DNA from: Byssochlamys sp. IMV 00236
Taxonomy: Eukaryota > Ascomycota > Eurotiomycetes > Eurotiales > Thermoascaceae
Length of the DNA stretch: 64,000 nt
NCBI GenBank assembly: GCA_001931875.2
Contig: MSJH02000805.1
Span: forward strand, 1-64,000
Reading direction: 5' to 3'
Shown: one piece after another, positions 26,535-35,936 of the stretch
How the letters are laid out: each line of letters starts with the position of its first letter
Position numbering within the stretch: the first letter of the stretch is position 1
Notes under the pieces: generated by a model
Told to the model about the DNA's origin: nothing
The model's input: the letters and a program-made list of their open reading frames with translations, nothing else
Databases searched by the model: none
Made by a program: the position numbers and the translations under genes

Positions 26535-26689
26535 TATTATAGAGATAAACCCCTAGACCTTAGGTTATATAACTTACTAGTCATATAATATATTATGTAA
26601 TTTCCTGTACTTAGACCTACTAGATCTTAGGATCTCTTCTAATTCTCTAATAAGAATAATTTTAGCACTAATCTCTTTACCCTACGTTA
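26535..26689 (+). repeat. Element A 3' LTR
   Basis: 155 bp, the right partner of 18875-19029, preceded by a polypurine tract and followed by the TATAG target duplication. It keeps more unmutated CA, TG and CG steps than the left LTR. Confidence 0.92.
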
Positions 26690-26694
26690 TATAG
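26690..26694 (+). other. Right target-site duplication of element A
   Basis: TATAG, identical to 18870-18874. Element B sequence resumes at 26695. Confidence 0.8.
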
Positions 26695-27297
26695 AGACTC
26701 TGACACTATATTAAAAAGTAAAGATAGCGTAATTATTATTAAAGCAGAGAATAAAGATATATATATAATTATTAATCTAACTGCAGAAGATATTAAACTA
26801 TAAGATAACTTAGTAAAGGCAAAGTATTAAGCGCGTATATTTAATATAATAATTTCCGAACTAGAATTTAGTAAGGTATTTAAAATAGAATAAATAACTA
26901 AAGATAATGCTTTTATAATATTAAATAGATTCTGAATAAGTAGCTTATTTAAAAGGGGGGGTATTTCTTAAATTCTATTCTTTTCTCTAGGTATTCTTAA
27001 ATGTTTCTAGTTTTATATTAGGCAGTTTCTCCTTACCTATTAGCTATTTTAAGCTTATTATTAGTTATCTTTTAAGTTTTAAGTTATTATTTGCTATATT
27101 AAGTTTATTAGCACTTTATTTAATATAATAGTAACCCGTGCTATTCTATAGCAATATATTATTTTATTAATTACTTTAGCCTTTATAGCAGACTATAATT
27201 TCTTATAAGAGACTATATTTTCCTATTATAATATATAGTTTTAGATTTAACTTATAAGATTTAGCGAGAATATAAGTCCTTTAAAAGAGGGGGTAAA

Positions 27298-27449
27298 TAT
27301 TATAAATATAGGACTTTTTTCTCTCTAGGTTATATAACTAGATCTAGTTATATAATATTAGGTAATTTATTTACTATACTTAGTATTTAGAATTCTTATA
27401 ATCTCTTTTAAATCTCTAATATAATTAGTCTTTAATTAGACCTATATTA
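27298..27449 (+). repeat. Element B 3' LTR
   Basis: 152 bp, the partner of 11557-11708, directly after the polypurine tract ending at about 27297. It is followed by ATATT, the decayed copy of the left target duplication GTATT. Confidence 0.88.
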
Positions 27450-30130
27450 ATATTATTATAAGTATTATTAGTATTTAATTTTATTAATCTATAAGTAAAA
27501 GATTAAGTATACTTTTCTTTAAATAAAAATATATATATATTATTTTCCTTTATTAACTCCTCTAATCTTTCTAAATATTTTTCTTTTTTTTTTATTATTT
27601 ATTTCCCTTTACTAGAATTCTTACTGCTTAGTATTATATTAATCTCTAATATATATTATTTTTTCTCTAATATTTTAGCTATTAATATTACGCCTAAAAT
27701 TATAGCTAAATAAGTAATTATATAGGCATTTATTTAGGGCCTAAAAGAACTATTACTAGGCCTAATTATTAAGCTTAATAGTCTTTTTATTATTATAAAG
27801 TATTATAATTAGTTTAATTTAACCTTTTTAAATAATATAGTTATATTCTATTAGGGATATTTATTAATAAAGATAATAAATTAAGGCTACTCTATTTTAT
27901 TTATTTATACTAAGTATCTTATTTTATAAAAGCCCTTCTTTCTAATTAATATTTACTTATTACTAACTTACTATTATATTATAAAATATCTAGTAACTTA
28001 GAGTTTAATATATATAAAGACTATATATTATTAATAGTAAAGCTTTCTCTATTTTATATTATAATTATAATCTATAAGCTGCTAGCTATTAGTAAGTATT
28101 AAATACTATATATATAGCTAATAGTATATAATTATAGTAATAAGATAGTTAGTATAAATACTCTATAAAAGAATAGCTTAAAGTAATATATTATCTTTTA
28201 GATAATAATTATAATTAGCTTAAAGTTTAATTTAAAGATATTTCTTATTATTAATATAAGATATATTCTTTAAATCTTTAATAATTTAATTAGTTACTTT
28301 ATACTTAAGAGGAAGAAGTATCTTTATATCTACGCTATAGCCTTATTATATATTCTATATAATTTACTAATTACTATATAGATATCTATATTTAATATAG
28401 TATTTTATAAGTATTATTATAAGATCTTTAATAAGGTAAATAATATATCTGCTAAAGATTAGGCTAAGGATAAAGTCTCTTAATTAAATATAATATCTTT
28501 AACTTTAGTTTATATTATTAAGTTTATAATTATTAATATTAATTCTTCTTTTTATTTTTTCTCCTATTTCTTTTCTTACTTCTCTTTTTAATATTTTAGA
28601 GCCTCTAGCTCTATAAAATTTAAGTTAAATAATAATAATATAGCTAAGTTTAATAATAAGACTTTAAATAAAAGCTTAAATTTAAAAAGTATTAAATTAA
28701 ATAATACTAATAATTATTTTATAAATAAATCTATTACAGAAAAAGTCTTTAAAGAAAAGATAAAGAAGTAGAAATAGGTAAAGCGCTAAAGAATAAGATT
28801 AATTAACTATTATAATTTTAAATTTAGCAATTTATAATTTAAATAAGTATTTATTTTTAGTAATTAGTTTTAAGCAGTTAGGCTATATATCTCCTTTAAA
28901 TACTTAGCTCTATTAAACTAATTAATAGGAGATTATTTATTAATTAATATACTCTCTAAAGTAAAAGAAGTAAAAAAAAAATAAGATAATATAATACTAG
29001 GGGTTAGCTTAATATAAGAATTTAGCCCTATAATTACTATATAATATACTAATAACTAAGCTTACTATTATTATATTATAGGTAATATATTAGCTAAAAG
29101 ATATTAAGAATATAAGGGATTTTTACTATTAGCACTTATATATATTATATTTAATCTTAAGCTAGGGTTAAAGACCCCTTTCTATATTAAACTAAAGTAT
29201 ATATATAGGTTAATAACTATAATTTCTATAGTAAATAAGTATAAGATAGCTATATAAAATAAGAGTAGCTATAGATTACTACCTAGATAAATTAATAATT
29301 TAATAGGCTGCTCTAGCTCTAGCTCTAAGATTATTTAATATTATAAAGTCTAAGAATAAGCTCTAATCTAAGGGATTTATCTAATAAGTACTATCTAAGG
29401 TTAATTAGTATTAAATATATTAAATCTAAAAAGTTAAATTTAAGATCTATTATAATTATAATTTAAGGGATATTAAGTACTATTAATATAAGAATATTAA
29501 TAGCTCTTATACTCTATATTTAGGGGTAAGAAATAAGAAGAGAATAGCTAACATTTAGGGTTTTAATTAGAAAAAAAAAACTTAAATAGGCTATTCTATA
29601 GAATAGAATAAGGTATTAAAGCCTCTATAATAATTAGCATTAAAGTCTTAATATACTATCCTAATTGCTAAGCTCTATATACTAGGTATTACTTTCTGTT
29701 AAGGGCAATAGCTATATAGAATATATAGCTAAAGACCTTGTAGTAGTAATTGTAACTGTTTATGCTTAAATAATACTAGAAGCATAGTTAAACCTGAATA
29801 AGTTAATTTGCTTACTTGTTTCTAATTCTAGGGGAGAATTAAACTTATATTTAACTCTATAGGCATATAAAGAATCTAGTAGTAAGTTCTATCCTATAAT
29901 TAGGATATCAAATAATCTACTGCAAACGGATAATTAGCAGATTACTTAGCGTCCGCTTTATACGCCGATATTATAGAGGTATATTTTTCTATATAAAATA
30001 AATAATATATAGAATTTTTATCTCTATCTTCTCGTAAGAGATTTTAGTATAACACTCTTAGTATCCTATACTATATCTTAAGGATTGTTCTTTAGATTAT
30101 AAGGAGGCTTAAGTTATAAATTATAGGGCT
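27450..30130. repeat. RIP-mutated repeat sequence right of element B, identity unknown
   Basis: About 2.7 kb with the same dinucleotide bias. No Gypsy or helicase motif was recognised. It may be the 3' part of the Helitron-like element into which B inserted, possibly with a captured gene. Around 28.6-28.9 kb the forward reading is rich in Asn, Lys and Ser and contains NYYNFKFSNLQF. From about 29.65 kb the bias weakens. No terminal hairpin with a CTRR end could be fixed. Confidence 0.5.
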
Positions 30131-30736
30131 ATATTACTATATAGTAGAAGTGGCCAACTATGTCAAAAATGTTAACAATTCGAGCTTATATATCGGGTTA
30201 TAGCCCCTAATGTTCAACCTTTGTTTATATATATATATTAGATATGTAGTCTCTCTCGAACTACCCCTACTGCAGTACAGACAAGACCAGCCAAAGGGAT
30301 TTCATCCTCTCTTGCTAGAAAATACAAAGTAGCACTCAGAGTACTTGTAGCAGAACCGCGGTCGGGAATCATGTCACAGAGCACAGAGCACACTATATAT
30401 TATTACATATCTGGTTATTGAGACAAATAATGGAATGGTGGACCAATCAGAGCAATAGTAGAGAGTATTCTGTTGCTATCACCGACTCTATTATTATTGT
30501 TATACTCGCATTGCTCGGTTGTCCGAACGCCGATGCTGACAAACACGGAAAGAAAATAATACCCGATCTATACTGATGGAGGAAAGGAGCTTGCACAAAG
30601 TGATACACGGAAAAAATTGTCCCGATGTCCATCTCCTCGAGGGTTACATGCTTGTATAAGTGTCCCAAGGGGTCTCCGATTTGTGTCCACCTGGGAAAAT
30701 ACACAAGTTCATGAAGTGAAGAAACCTACCGCAACC
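30131..30736. promoter_or_regulatory. Upstream region of the OYE gene
   Basis: About 600 bp where composition returns to normal between the RIP block and the Old Yellow Enzyme gene. No gene or tRNA was seen. An in-frame upstream ATG at 30617 would add 40 residues without family resemblance, so the interval is read as promoter and 5' leader. Confidence 0.45.
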
Positions 30737-31834
30737 ATGTCTCCTTTATTTGACTCCCTCAGAGTTGGACGCATGGCGCTTCAACAGCGTATCGCCATGG
30801 CTCCAATGACTCGTCTGCGTGCTGATGCCAATCATATCCCCCTACCTATCGTCAAGGAGTTCTACCAGCAACGTGCCGCCATCCCAGGCACCTTACTAGT
30901 TACAGAAGGAACCGTGATCAGTCCTCGACACGGTGGATATCCCAATGTCCCTGGAATCTACTCAGATGCACACGTGGCTGCCTGGCAAGAAGTTACCAAG
31001 GCAGTTCACGAGAAAGGGTCCTACATATATCTCCAACTGTGGGCTCTTGGTCGCGCAGCCAACCCAGGATTTCTCCAACAACAAGGGCTTGACCTGGTCT
31101 CCAGCAGCGACGTGCCCATGAAGAGCCCCTATACCGACGAAATGCACAACCCCAGACCCCTAACTGAGGGAGAGATCCAGGATGCTATCGCCGATTTCGC
31201 TGCTGCGGCTAAAAATGCCATTCGTGCTGGATTCGACGGTGTGGAAATACACGGAGCAAATGGATATCTCGTCGACCAATTCATCCAGGATGTCTCGAAT
31301 AAACGTGTGGATAATTGGGGAGGAAGCATTGAAAAGCGATCCAAGTTCGCCATTGAAGCAACCAGGGCTGTGGCAGACGCAATCGGCCATGATCGCACAG
31401 CTATTCGACTGAGCCCATGGAGTCGCTACCAAGGCATGCGTATGGACGATCCGACCTCCCAGTTTATAGACGTTGTAAAGAAGTTGGCGGAGCTCAAGCT
31501 TGCTTATTTGCACGCCTGTGAGTCCGATGCAAAGGCCCAAGGCGAGGATTTGCTTTGGCTGCTTGACGCCTACCGCAACGCGAGCCCAGTCATTGTCGCT
31601 GGCAACTACAATGGTGAATCCGCCGCGCAGGCACTCGCAGGGGAGTATAAAGATCGTGACGTGGTTGTTGCCTTTGGACGTCCGTTTATTTCGAATCCAG
31701 ACTTGGTTTTTCGGGTGAAGCAGGGAATTCCCTTCGCGCCGCCTGACCCATCAACCTTTTACGGTCAGACACCGGAGGGCTATATCGATTACAAGTTTAG
31801 CAAAGATTTTGAGGCGGCTGCGGTTCAGGCGTGA
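30737..31834 (+). CDS. Old Yellow Enzyme family NAD(P)H:flavin oxidoreductase
   Basis: 365 residues, single exon, starting MSPLFDSLRVGRM at an ATG in good context (CAACCATG). The frame is open upstream to an ATG at 30617, but those 40 residues do not fit the family. This is an FMN-dependent TIM-barrel ene-reductase: the flavin is reduced by NAD(P)H and hydride passes to the beta carbon of an activated alkene. Visible signatures: MAPMTR (21-26) at the flavin, LQLWALGRA (99-107), the substrate anion pair His172/Asn175 in EIHGANGYL with the proton donor Tyr177, WGGSIEKR (194-201), Arg224, and AFGRPFISNPDL near the C-terminus. Size matches fungal OYEs. The physiological substrate is unknown; such enzymes occur in stress response and in secondary metabolism. 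No biosynthetic partner genes are adjacent. Confidence 0.93.
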   Translation: MSPLFDSLRVGRMALQQRIAMAPMTRLRADANHIPLPIVKEFYQQRAAIPGTLLVTEGTVISPRHGGYPNVPGIYSDAHVAAWQEVTKAVHEKGSYIYLQLWALGRAANPGFLQQQGLDLVSSSDVPMKSPYTDEMHNPRPLTEGEIQDAIADFAAAAKNAIRAGFDGVEIHGANGYLVDQFIQDVSNKRVDNWGGSIEKRSKFAIEATRAVADAIGHDRTAIRLSPWSRYQGMRMDDPTSQFIDVVKKLAELKLAYLHACESDAKAQGEDLLWLLDAYRNASPVIVAGNYNGESAAQALAGEYKDRDVVVAFGRPFISNPDLVFRVKQGIPFAPPDPSTFYGQTPEGYIDYKFSKDFEAAAVQA

Positions 31835-32197
31835 TTTGGAGTATAGATGGATGGAGTCTTGGGTTTAGACTCTGTATTTTTACTGGGGTGAACCAGTACA
31901 CATCGCCAATGATGTTCCCTACTCATTACTTATAATCTACCAACCTGCAGCCATTAAACTGTAACAATATTTCTTACTCCTTTATTCCACTTTAGAGTGC
32001 CTTTCAAGGGCTCAAAACCATCGTCACCCCCATTCAAGTTTTAGTGTGACGTGATCTCGTATCGATGAATGGACTTTTTTGTTGTTGTTTAGGACGCCGA
32101 CTCGAGTGAAGAAGCGGAAAAACGTTACGGGTGATATCGGATAGGACTCAGTCGTTCAGCCTGGGTATCATTCATCCACTGTCAGCTTAGGGACATT
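31835..32197. other. Convergent intergenic region
   Basis: About 360 bp between the stop codons of the OYE gene and the oppositely oriented DTGS gene. Only 3' flanks are expected here and no other feature was seen. Confidence 0.5.
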
Positions 32198-33487
32198 TCA
32201 TCTGGCCGGCAGACTAGTAACGACAGGGGTTTTACGGGTTCCCACATGCAGGTTTCCGGCACCGATGGCACCTGGTGCAGTCGCCGTAAATAGGTGCCTT
32301 CTAAGCGACTGTCCCGAGCATCTAGGTCGGTTTTCACTATATCCGTCTCTTATGACCGCTTTGATCATGATGGGTAAACCGATGGTTGAATTGTCGGACG
32401 CAATGTATTGCACTTCAACGAGGATTTTTTGAACCTGAACGATTCCATTGGCTGTTGTAAGTTGTTCGACGCCGCAATCGAGATATGCAGGTATGTTGGA
32501 TAGATCCAAGCCAAGGGAAACACAATCATCAACAAATAACTCTAGATAACTGGACCCAGTGTCATCCAATACCGTAATGATTCGGACGTTCTGAAAACCG
32601 ACAATGCGAACAAGTATGTGAATCTGAATTTATCCAGCATCTATTAGCGAATTACAGATCTTCCAGAAAATCAATATTTAGGCTCACATTATGATGGGCC
32701 ATTATTTCATCAGTAACTGGGTCGAAGTTGTTCTGAGGCTGACGGGGGTAGATTGATAATGCCGCCATTTGAGGATTTGCATCAGTAAAGCTCCGGACCT
32801 AATTTTGACTCCTTAAGCCAAAGACCTAGATTAAAAAAAGATCAGAATCGGAGCAAAACTTACAGTCTCTATCCACAAAGATCCCTTGCCGTGTTCTTTT
32901 TCCCATCGTTCTATGACCTCAGTACGTTGGCTGCCAGGAGGTCCCGGGTTCTCTGTTTGTATGCCGTTGTACCAATACGTTACAAGGCCTGGTTGAGGAA
33001 CCAGAGAACCGCTCCTGTATGCATGAAGAATAGCATCGATACTGATTCTTTCAGATTCGTTCAAGAGTGTATAGTTGGCGAGTGTGTCTTTCAGTATCTC
33101 AATACAATGATAGGTTATCAATGTCAGCCCTGTCGGCTCAGACGGAGGAATTCTAATAGATAGCCTAGTTAGACTCGATCATAATAATAGCATTTTCAAT
33201 CAGATCAAGGGAAAAGTTACACAGGCCCTTCGGGAGTATGGTTTGAATCCATTGGACTCTACGTCGATATAGTGGACTGTCGGGCCATTGAGCCACTGCC
33301 TTATTGGCGACTGTCAGCTGGCGATCTCTGTACCTAGAAAACAAGCCATCTTAGTCAACGTCTAAGGAGCTATGATAGATTCCTACCTTTGGTATTCAAC
33401 CGGATGCCATAGGGCTCTAAGTAGCCATAATTTATCGTATGAATCGTAGGTGGCTTGATCCACTTGGGTGGCTTGTACAGTCGCCAT
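32198..33487 (-). CDS. Hypothetical protein with retropepsin-like DTGS motif, five exons
   Basis: Hand-built model of 334 residues. Exons on the minus strand: 33487-33387, 33333-33223, 33152-32864, 32798-32688, 32590-32198. All introns are GT-AG and the phases agree. The start MATVQATQVDQ is an ATG. The N-terminal two thirds are soluble with no named domain. Exon 5 contains ITVLDDTGSSYLEL with Asp-Thr-Gly-Ser at 214-217, in the hydrophobic-hydrophobic-D-T-G-S setting of single-domain retropepsin-like aspartic proteases. About 105 residues follow, including TATAPGAIGAGNLHVGTRK, roughly enough for one protease lobe. I infer a domesticated or retropepsin-like fold. Catalytic activity is unproven and the second conserved glycine segment was not identified. 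No signal peptide. Introns argue that it is a host gene rather than a live transposon. Confidence 0.7.
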
Positions 33488-34940
33488 CTTGCAGTCAATA
33501 ATGCCGCTCTTTTTGCTGAAGGTGGATTCAGATTAAGCAAGATAGCGTGAGAGTTGTATATTGGGAAATTTAAGCGAAGTGCCCAACTGACTCAAGCCCT
33601 GTCTAGCCTCTAGGAAGTAAGTGGCGTGGATGGTGTCATCTGCGTGTGCTTTTGCGCGCTTTGTATTGGCAATTATCAGTGTCCAATTTCGCATAAGACT
33701 AATTTGTTACATGTGCGGGGTAGAGGAGATAAGTAATAAAGTGTTACTTTCCTTTCCTTTGATGTCATATGACAATTATGAAGTTTTTTTTTTNNNNNNN
33801 NNNNNNNNNNNNNNNNNNNNNNNNNNNNNNNNNNNNNNNNNNNNNNNNNNNNNNNNNNNNNTTTTCTTTAGGTTTGGATATGGGATATAGTGGTGATGTA
33901 TTTTTATACTAGGACTAGGATATACTTCTTCAATTGGGTCTAGCTGAGCCGTTTTCTTACTGTGAAGATCTAGGATCACGGAAGCAAAGATGAAAAGGGA
34001 ATGATCTCTGGATTGCTTGAAGAACTAATTGACACCGAAATCTACCAGCTATTTATGCTCCTCGACTCTATATCAATGCCTCGGCTGTTCTGAGCTGAGC
34101 TGAACATCTAATTAAACTGATCTATGGTTCTTCTCCCGTCTTTAATGATTTTATGCAGGTCGATGTAGGTAGCTTCCCGTTGCAGCTGCTATCTGGTTTG
34201 TATAGGTGACACAGCAGCGGAACTCAGCAGGTTTGCAGCTCGCCCCTCTAGGAGACGCAGGATCTGACACTTACCGCCGATATTGCTGAAGGTCAACTGA
34301 TTCGCGAGGGAAGATTTGCTAGATTGGCAACATTAAGCCTGTTAACGAGAGATCATAGTACTCAAAGGGGCCGCAGCTGGGGAGAAGTAGACATAGCCAC
34401 TGACTGGCTTGTGAAATAAGCAAAAGGTAAGTCGTAACTATCAAGTAGCGATAAATAGGATATTTACAAGGAAAGTCTAGTGAACTCAGAGCCTCCTAAA
34501 CCAAAATGTAACCTCTAATCGCAATTGCCGCGATGCTGCCAGCGTCCTCTCTCATATCCGGAAACCAGTAATCAAAGATATGTCTGTCACAACCATGAAG
34601 GGATTTACCAGGAATAGTATAATGGTAGAGCCGACAGAAATTCTAGTGTGAGATTTAATGTTTGTGGAATGAAAAGAAAACCAAAAAGCCAAGGTATTTT
34701 TGGAAGTAAATCTGGATGCAGCTGATAGATTTCTGGACGACACGTCTGCGAATATAGTATATAGAAGCTATCCAAGCATATCGATATAGGTTGACCAAAA
34801 CTTGATGCCAATCGCGAGCTCCAAGCATGAAGGAGGGTTCCTGCCATCAGACTATAGTTTAGAATCGAGCTGCGTATGACGACGCCTTCACATGTCGCTA
34901 TGGGAGGCTTCCACGTGCGCAGGAAGGATCGTTTCACTCA
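33488..34940. other. Intergenic region with assembly gap
   Basis: About 1.45 kb between the start of the DTGS gene and the 3' end of the FKBP gene. Apart from the run of N bases nothing coding was recognised. It should contain the DTGS promoter. Confidence 0.45.
33794..33861. other. Run of 68 N bases (sequence gap)
   Basis: Unresolved bases preceded by a run of T and followed by TTTT. This suggests a homopolymer or low-complexity tract that the assembly could not close. True length is unknown. Confidence 0.97.
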
Positions 34941-35936
34941 TTATTGGGCAGTCTTGCCGTTAATTGAGAGAAGTCGGACCTTACTAAGACTCGAGTTAGT
35001 ATACACTAAAAGCTTGGATTCAGAAGCCGGATGCAAAGGCAGCTCCATCGAAGGAATAACGGGGCGATGGTAACACAATGGACTCAACGAGCCCGTAGAG
35101 CAGGGAGGATCCACGTGTGGATGGTGGCCTCTACCGAGTCAAGCAAAACAATCCAACAGTGAAGGGATGGTTTGTGAGCTAAACAAGAGTACTTACAAGA
35201 CGAGTGTGGCATTTGGCGGGATCAGGCCCGGAAATCCCCTAAGTAAAGCCAGGGTCAGTATATTGCGCATACCATGGCGACTTTCACACGACTAATTATT
35301 TTATAAGGCAAAACCGTAGACCATATGTCAACGTGCCAATGGAAAGTTGTGTGCTATGGTTTCGCCTGGTGTGCATCGGGACGCGGGTTTAAACATACCT
35401 CTCACGATATGCATATGGTCTGTGTTGAGAAATGTAGTTAGCATGCTTGATTCTCTAATGCCCGGACATAATAGAGGTATAGTCCCAAGGCGAAGACTCG
35501 GCCTCGTCTTAACTTACCCGGGAATGGTCAAAATGCTCTCCTCTCCGAGGCTCATCTCCAAAACTCCTTCATCCCAGCCTGCCAATGAAATCGTTGTTAG
35601 AGAAAACCTCATTGATATGAATAATACTCTTCCACTAGGCTTAGTGGAGGATTCAGCAACAGCGCGCATACCTGTGATCACTCGTCCCATCCCAATCTCC
35701 GTTTTGAGAGGCGCTCTGCCTTCAGAACTATCGAATCTGGAGATAGTCAGGCCCTATCCTCAACCTGGCTTTGAGCTTCAAGGCGTAACTAACTGCTTTC
35801 CCATGTTATGCTTATCTTTCTGCGATGGGTCGTACAGACATCCTGTGTACTTGATTTCGACGACGTCACCCTTCTTCGGAAAATTCTGCTTATCACCCTC
35901 TTTGAGGACAGTTCTCGTCCACTTTTCTTCCGGCAT
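34941..35936 (-). CDS. FKBP12-type peptidyl-prolyl isomerase, six exons
   Basis: 124-residue model. Minus-strand exons: 35936-35794, 35736-35672, 35578-35518, 35419-35399 (only 21 bp), 35238-35197, 34983-34941; phases agree throughout. The start is ATG for MPEEKWTRTV; a TTG-initiated frame extends upstream but has no support. It is a single FKBP domain with no signal or tail, so cytosolic, accelerating prolyl cis-trans isomerisation. Binding-pocket residues: Tyr30, Phe49-Asp50, Arg55, Val67-Ile68, Trp71, Tyr92 and Phe111, equivalent to human FKBP12 Tyr26, Phe36-Asp37, Arg42, Val55-Ile56, Trp59, Tyr82 and Phe99. The position of Phe46 is Leu58, and the loop there is one residue shorter. GFPGLIPPNATLVF is fully conserved. 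In this accessory setting it may be a second copy rather than the housekeeping FKBP12. Confidence 0.87.

Larger units (their letters stand above)
18875..26689 (+). mobile_element. Chromovirus (Ty3/Gypsy) element A, RIP-decayed, nested in element B
   Basis: 7815-bp LTR retrotransposon with 155-bp LTRs at 18875-19029 and 26535-26689, a polypurine tract (AAGAGGGGGAG) just before the right LTR, and a perfect 5-bp target duplication TATAG. Forward-strand remnants follow the order of element B: gag-like region about 19.8-20.6 kb, protease about 20756-20795, reverse transcriptase about 21813-21851, integrase IDFI box near 23.16 kb, chromodomain 24048-24156. The internal regions of A and B can be aligned over gag, PR, RT and IN, but their LTRs differ, so they are related subfamilies rather than two copies of one element. 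All frames are broken. Because A sits inside B it is the younger insertion. Confidence 0.9.
11557..27449 (+). mobile_element. Chromovirus (Ty3/Gypsy) element B, RIP-decayed, interrupted by element A
   Basis: LTR retrotransposon with 152-bp LTRs at 11557-11708 and 27298-27449. A purine-rich tract (AAAAGAGGGGG) lies just before the right LTR. Without the nested element and its duplicated target, B would be about 8.07 kb. Decayed forward-strand coding order: gag-like region about 12.5-13.4 kb, protease active-site remnant near 13531-13572, reverse-transcriptase box decayed to YLDNILIFS at about 14598-14636, integrase DFIT box near 15989-16020, chromodomain at about 16885-16992. The order PR-RT-IN plus a chromodomain defines a chromovirus. 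About 1.9 kb of extra sequence with a 74-bp tandem repeat follows before the interruption. No frame is intact, so it is non-autonomous now. Confidence 0.87.
5828..30130. repeat. RIP-mutated AT-rich repeat block
   Basis: About 24 kb of extremely AT-rich sequence. C and G remain mainly in CT/AG, CC/GG and GC steps. CA, TG and CG are very scarce and TA dominates. This is the dinucleotide bias left by repeat-induced point mutation, in which CpA is changed to TpA on both strands of duplicated DNA. No open reading frame of useful length survives. Decayed Helitron and chromovirus coding sequence can still be followed when stops from CAA/CAG/TGG are tolerated. The left edge is sharp at the 5S gene. 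The right edge is graded: CA and TG steps reappear from about 29.65 kb and ordinary composition resumes near 30.15-30.25 kb. Confidence 0.93.

Noticed and set aside
5828..30130. The AT-rich block as a centromere or an inserted mitochondrial fragment
   Set aside because: Decayed Helitron and Gypsy motifs, LTR pairs and target duplications explain it as RIP-mutated transposons. No mitochondrial gene was recognised. A centromeric role cannot be tested from sequence alone.
30617..30736. Forty-residue N-terminal extension of the OYE gene
   Set aside because: Does not resemble an OYE N-terminus or a targeting signal, and the ATG at 30737 has a better context and the family start.
31129..31540. Minus-strand ORFs in the OYE gene
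   Set aside because: Antisense shadows with no motif.
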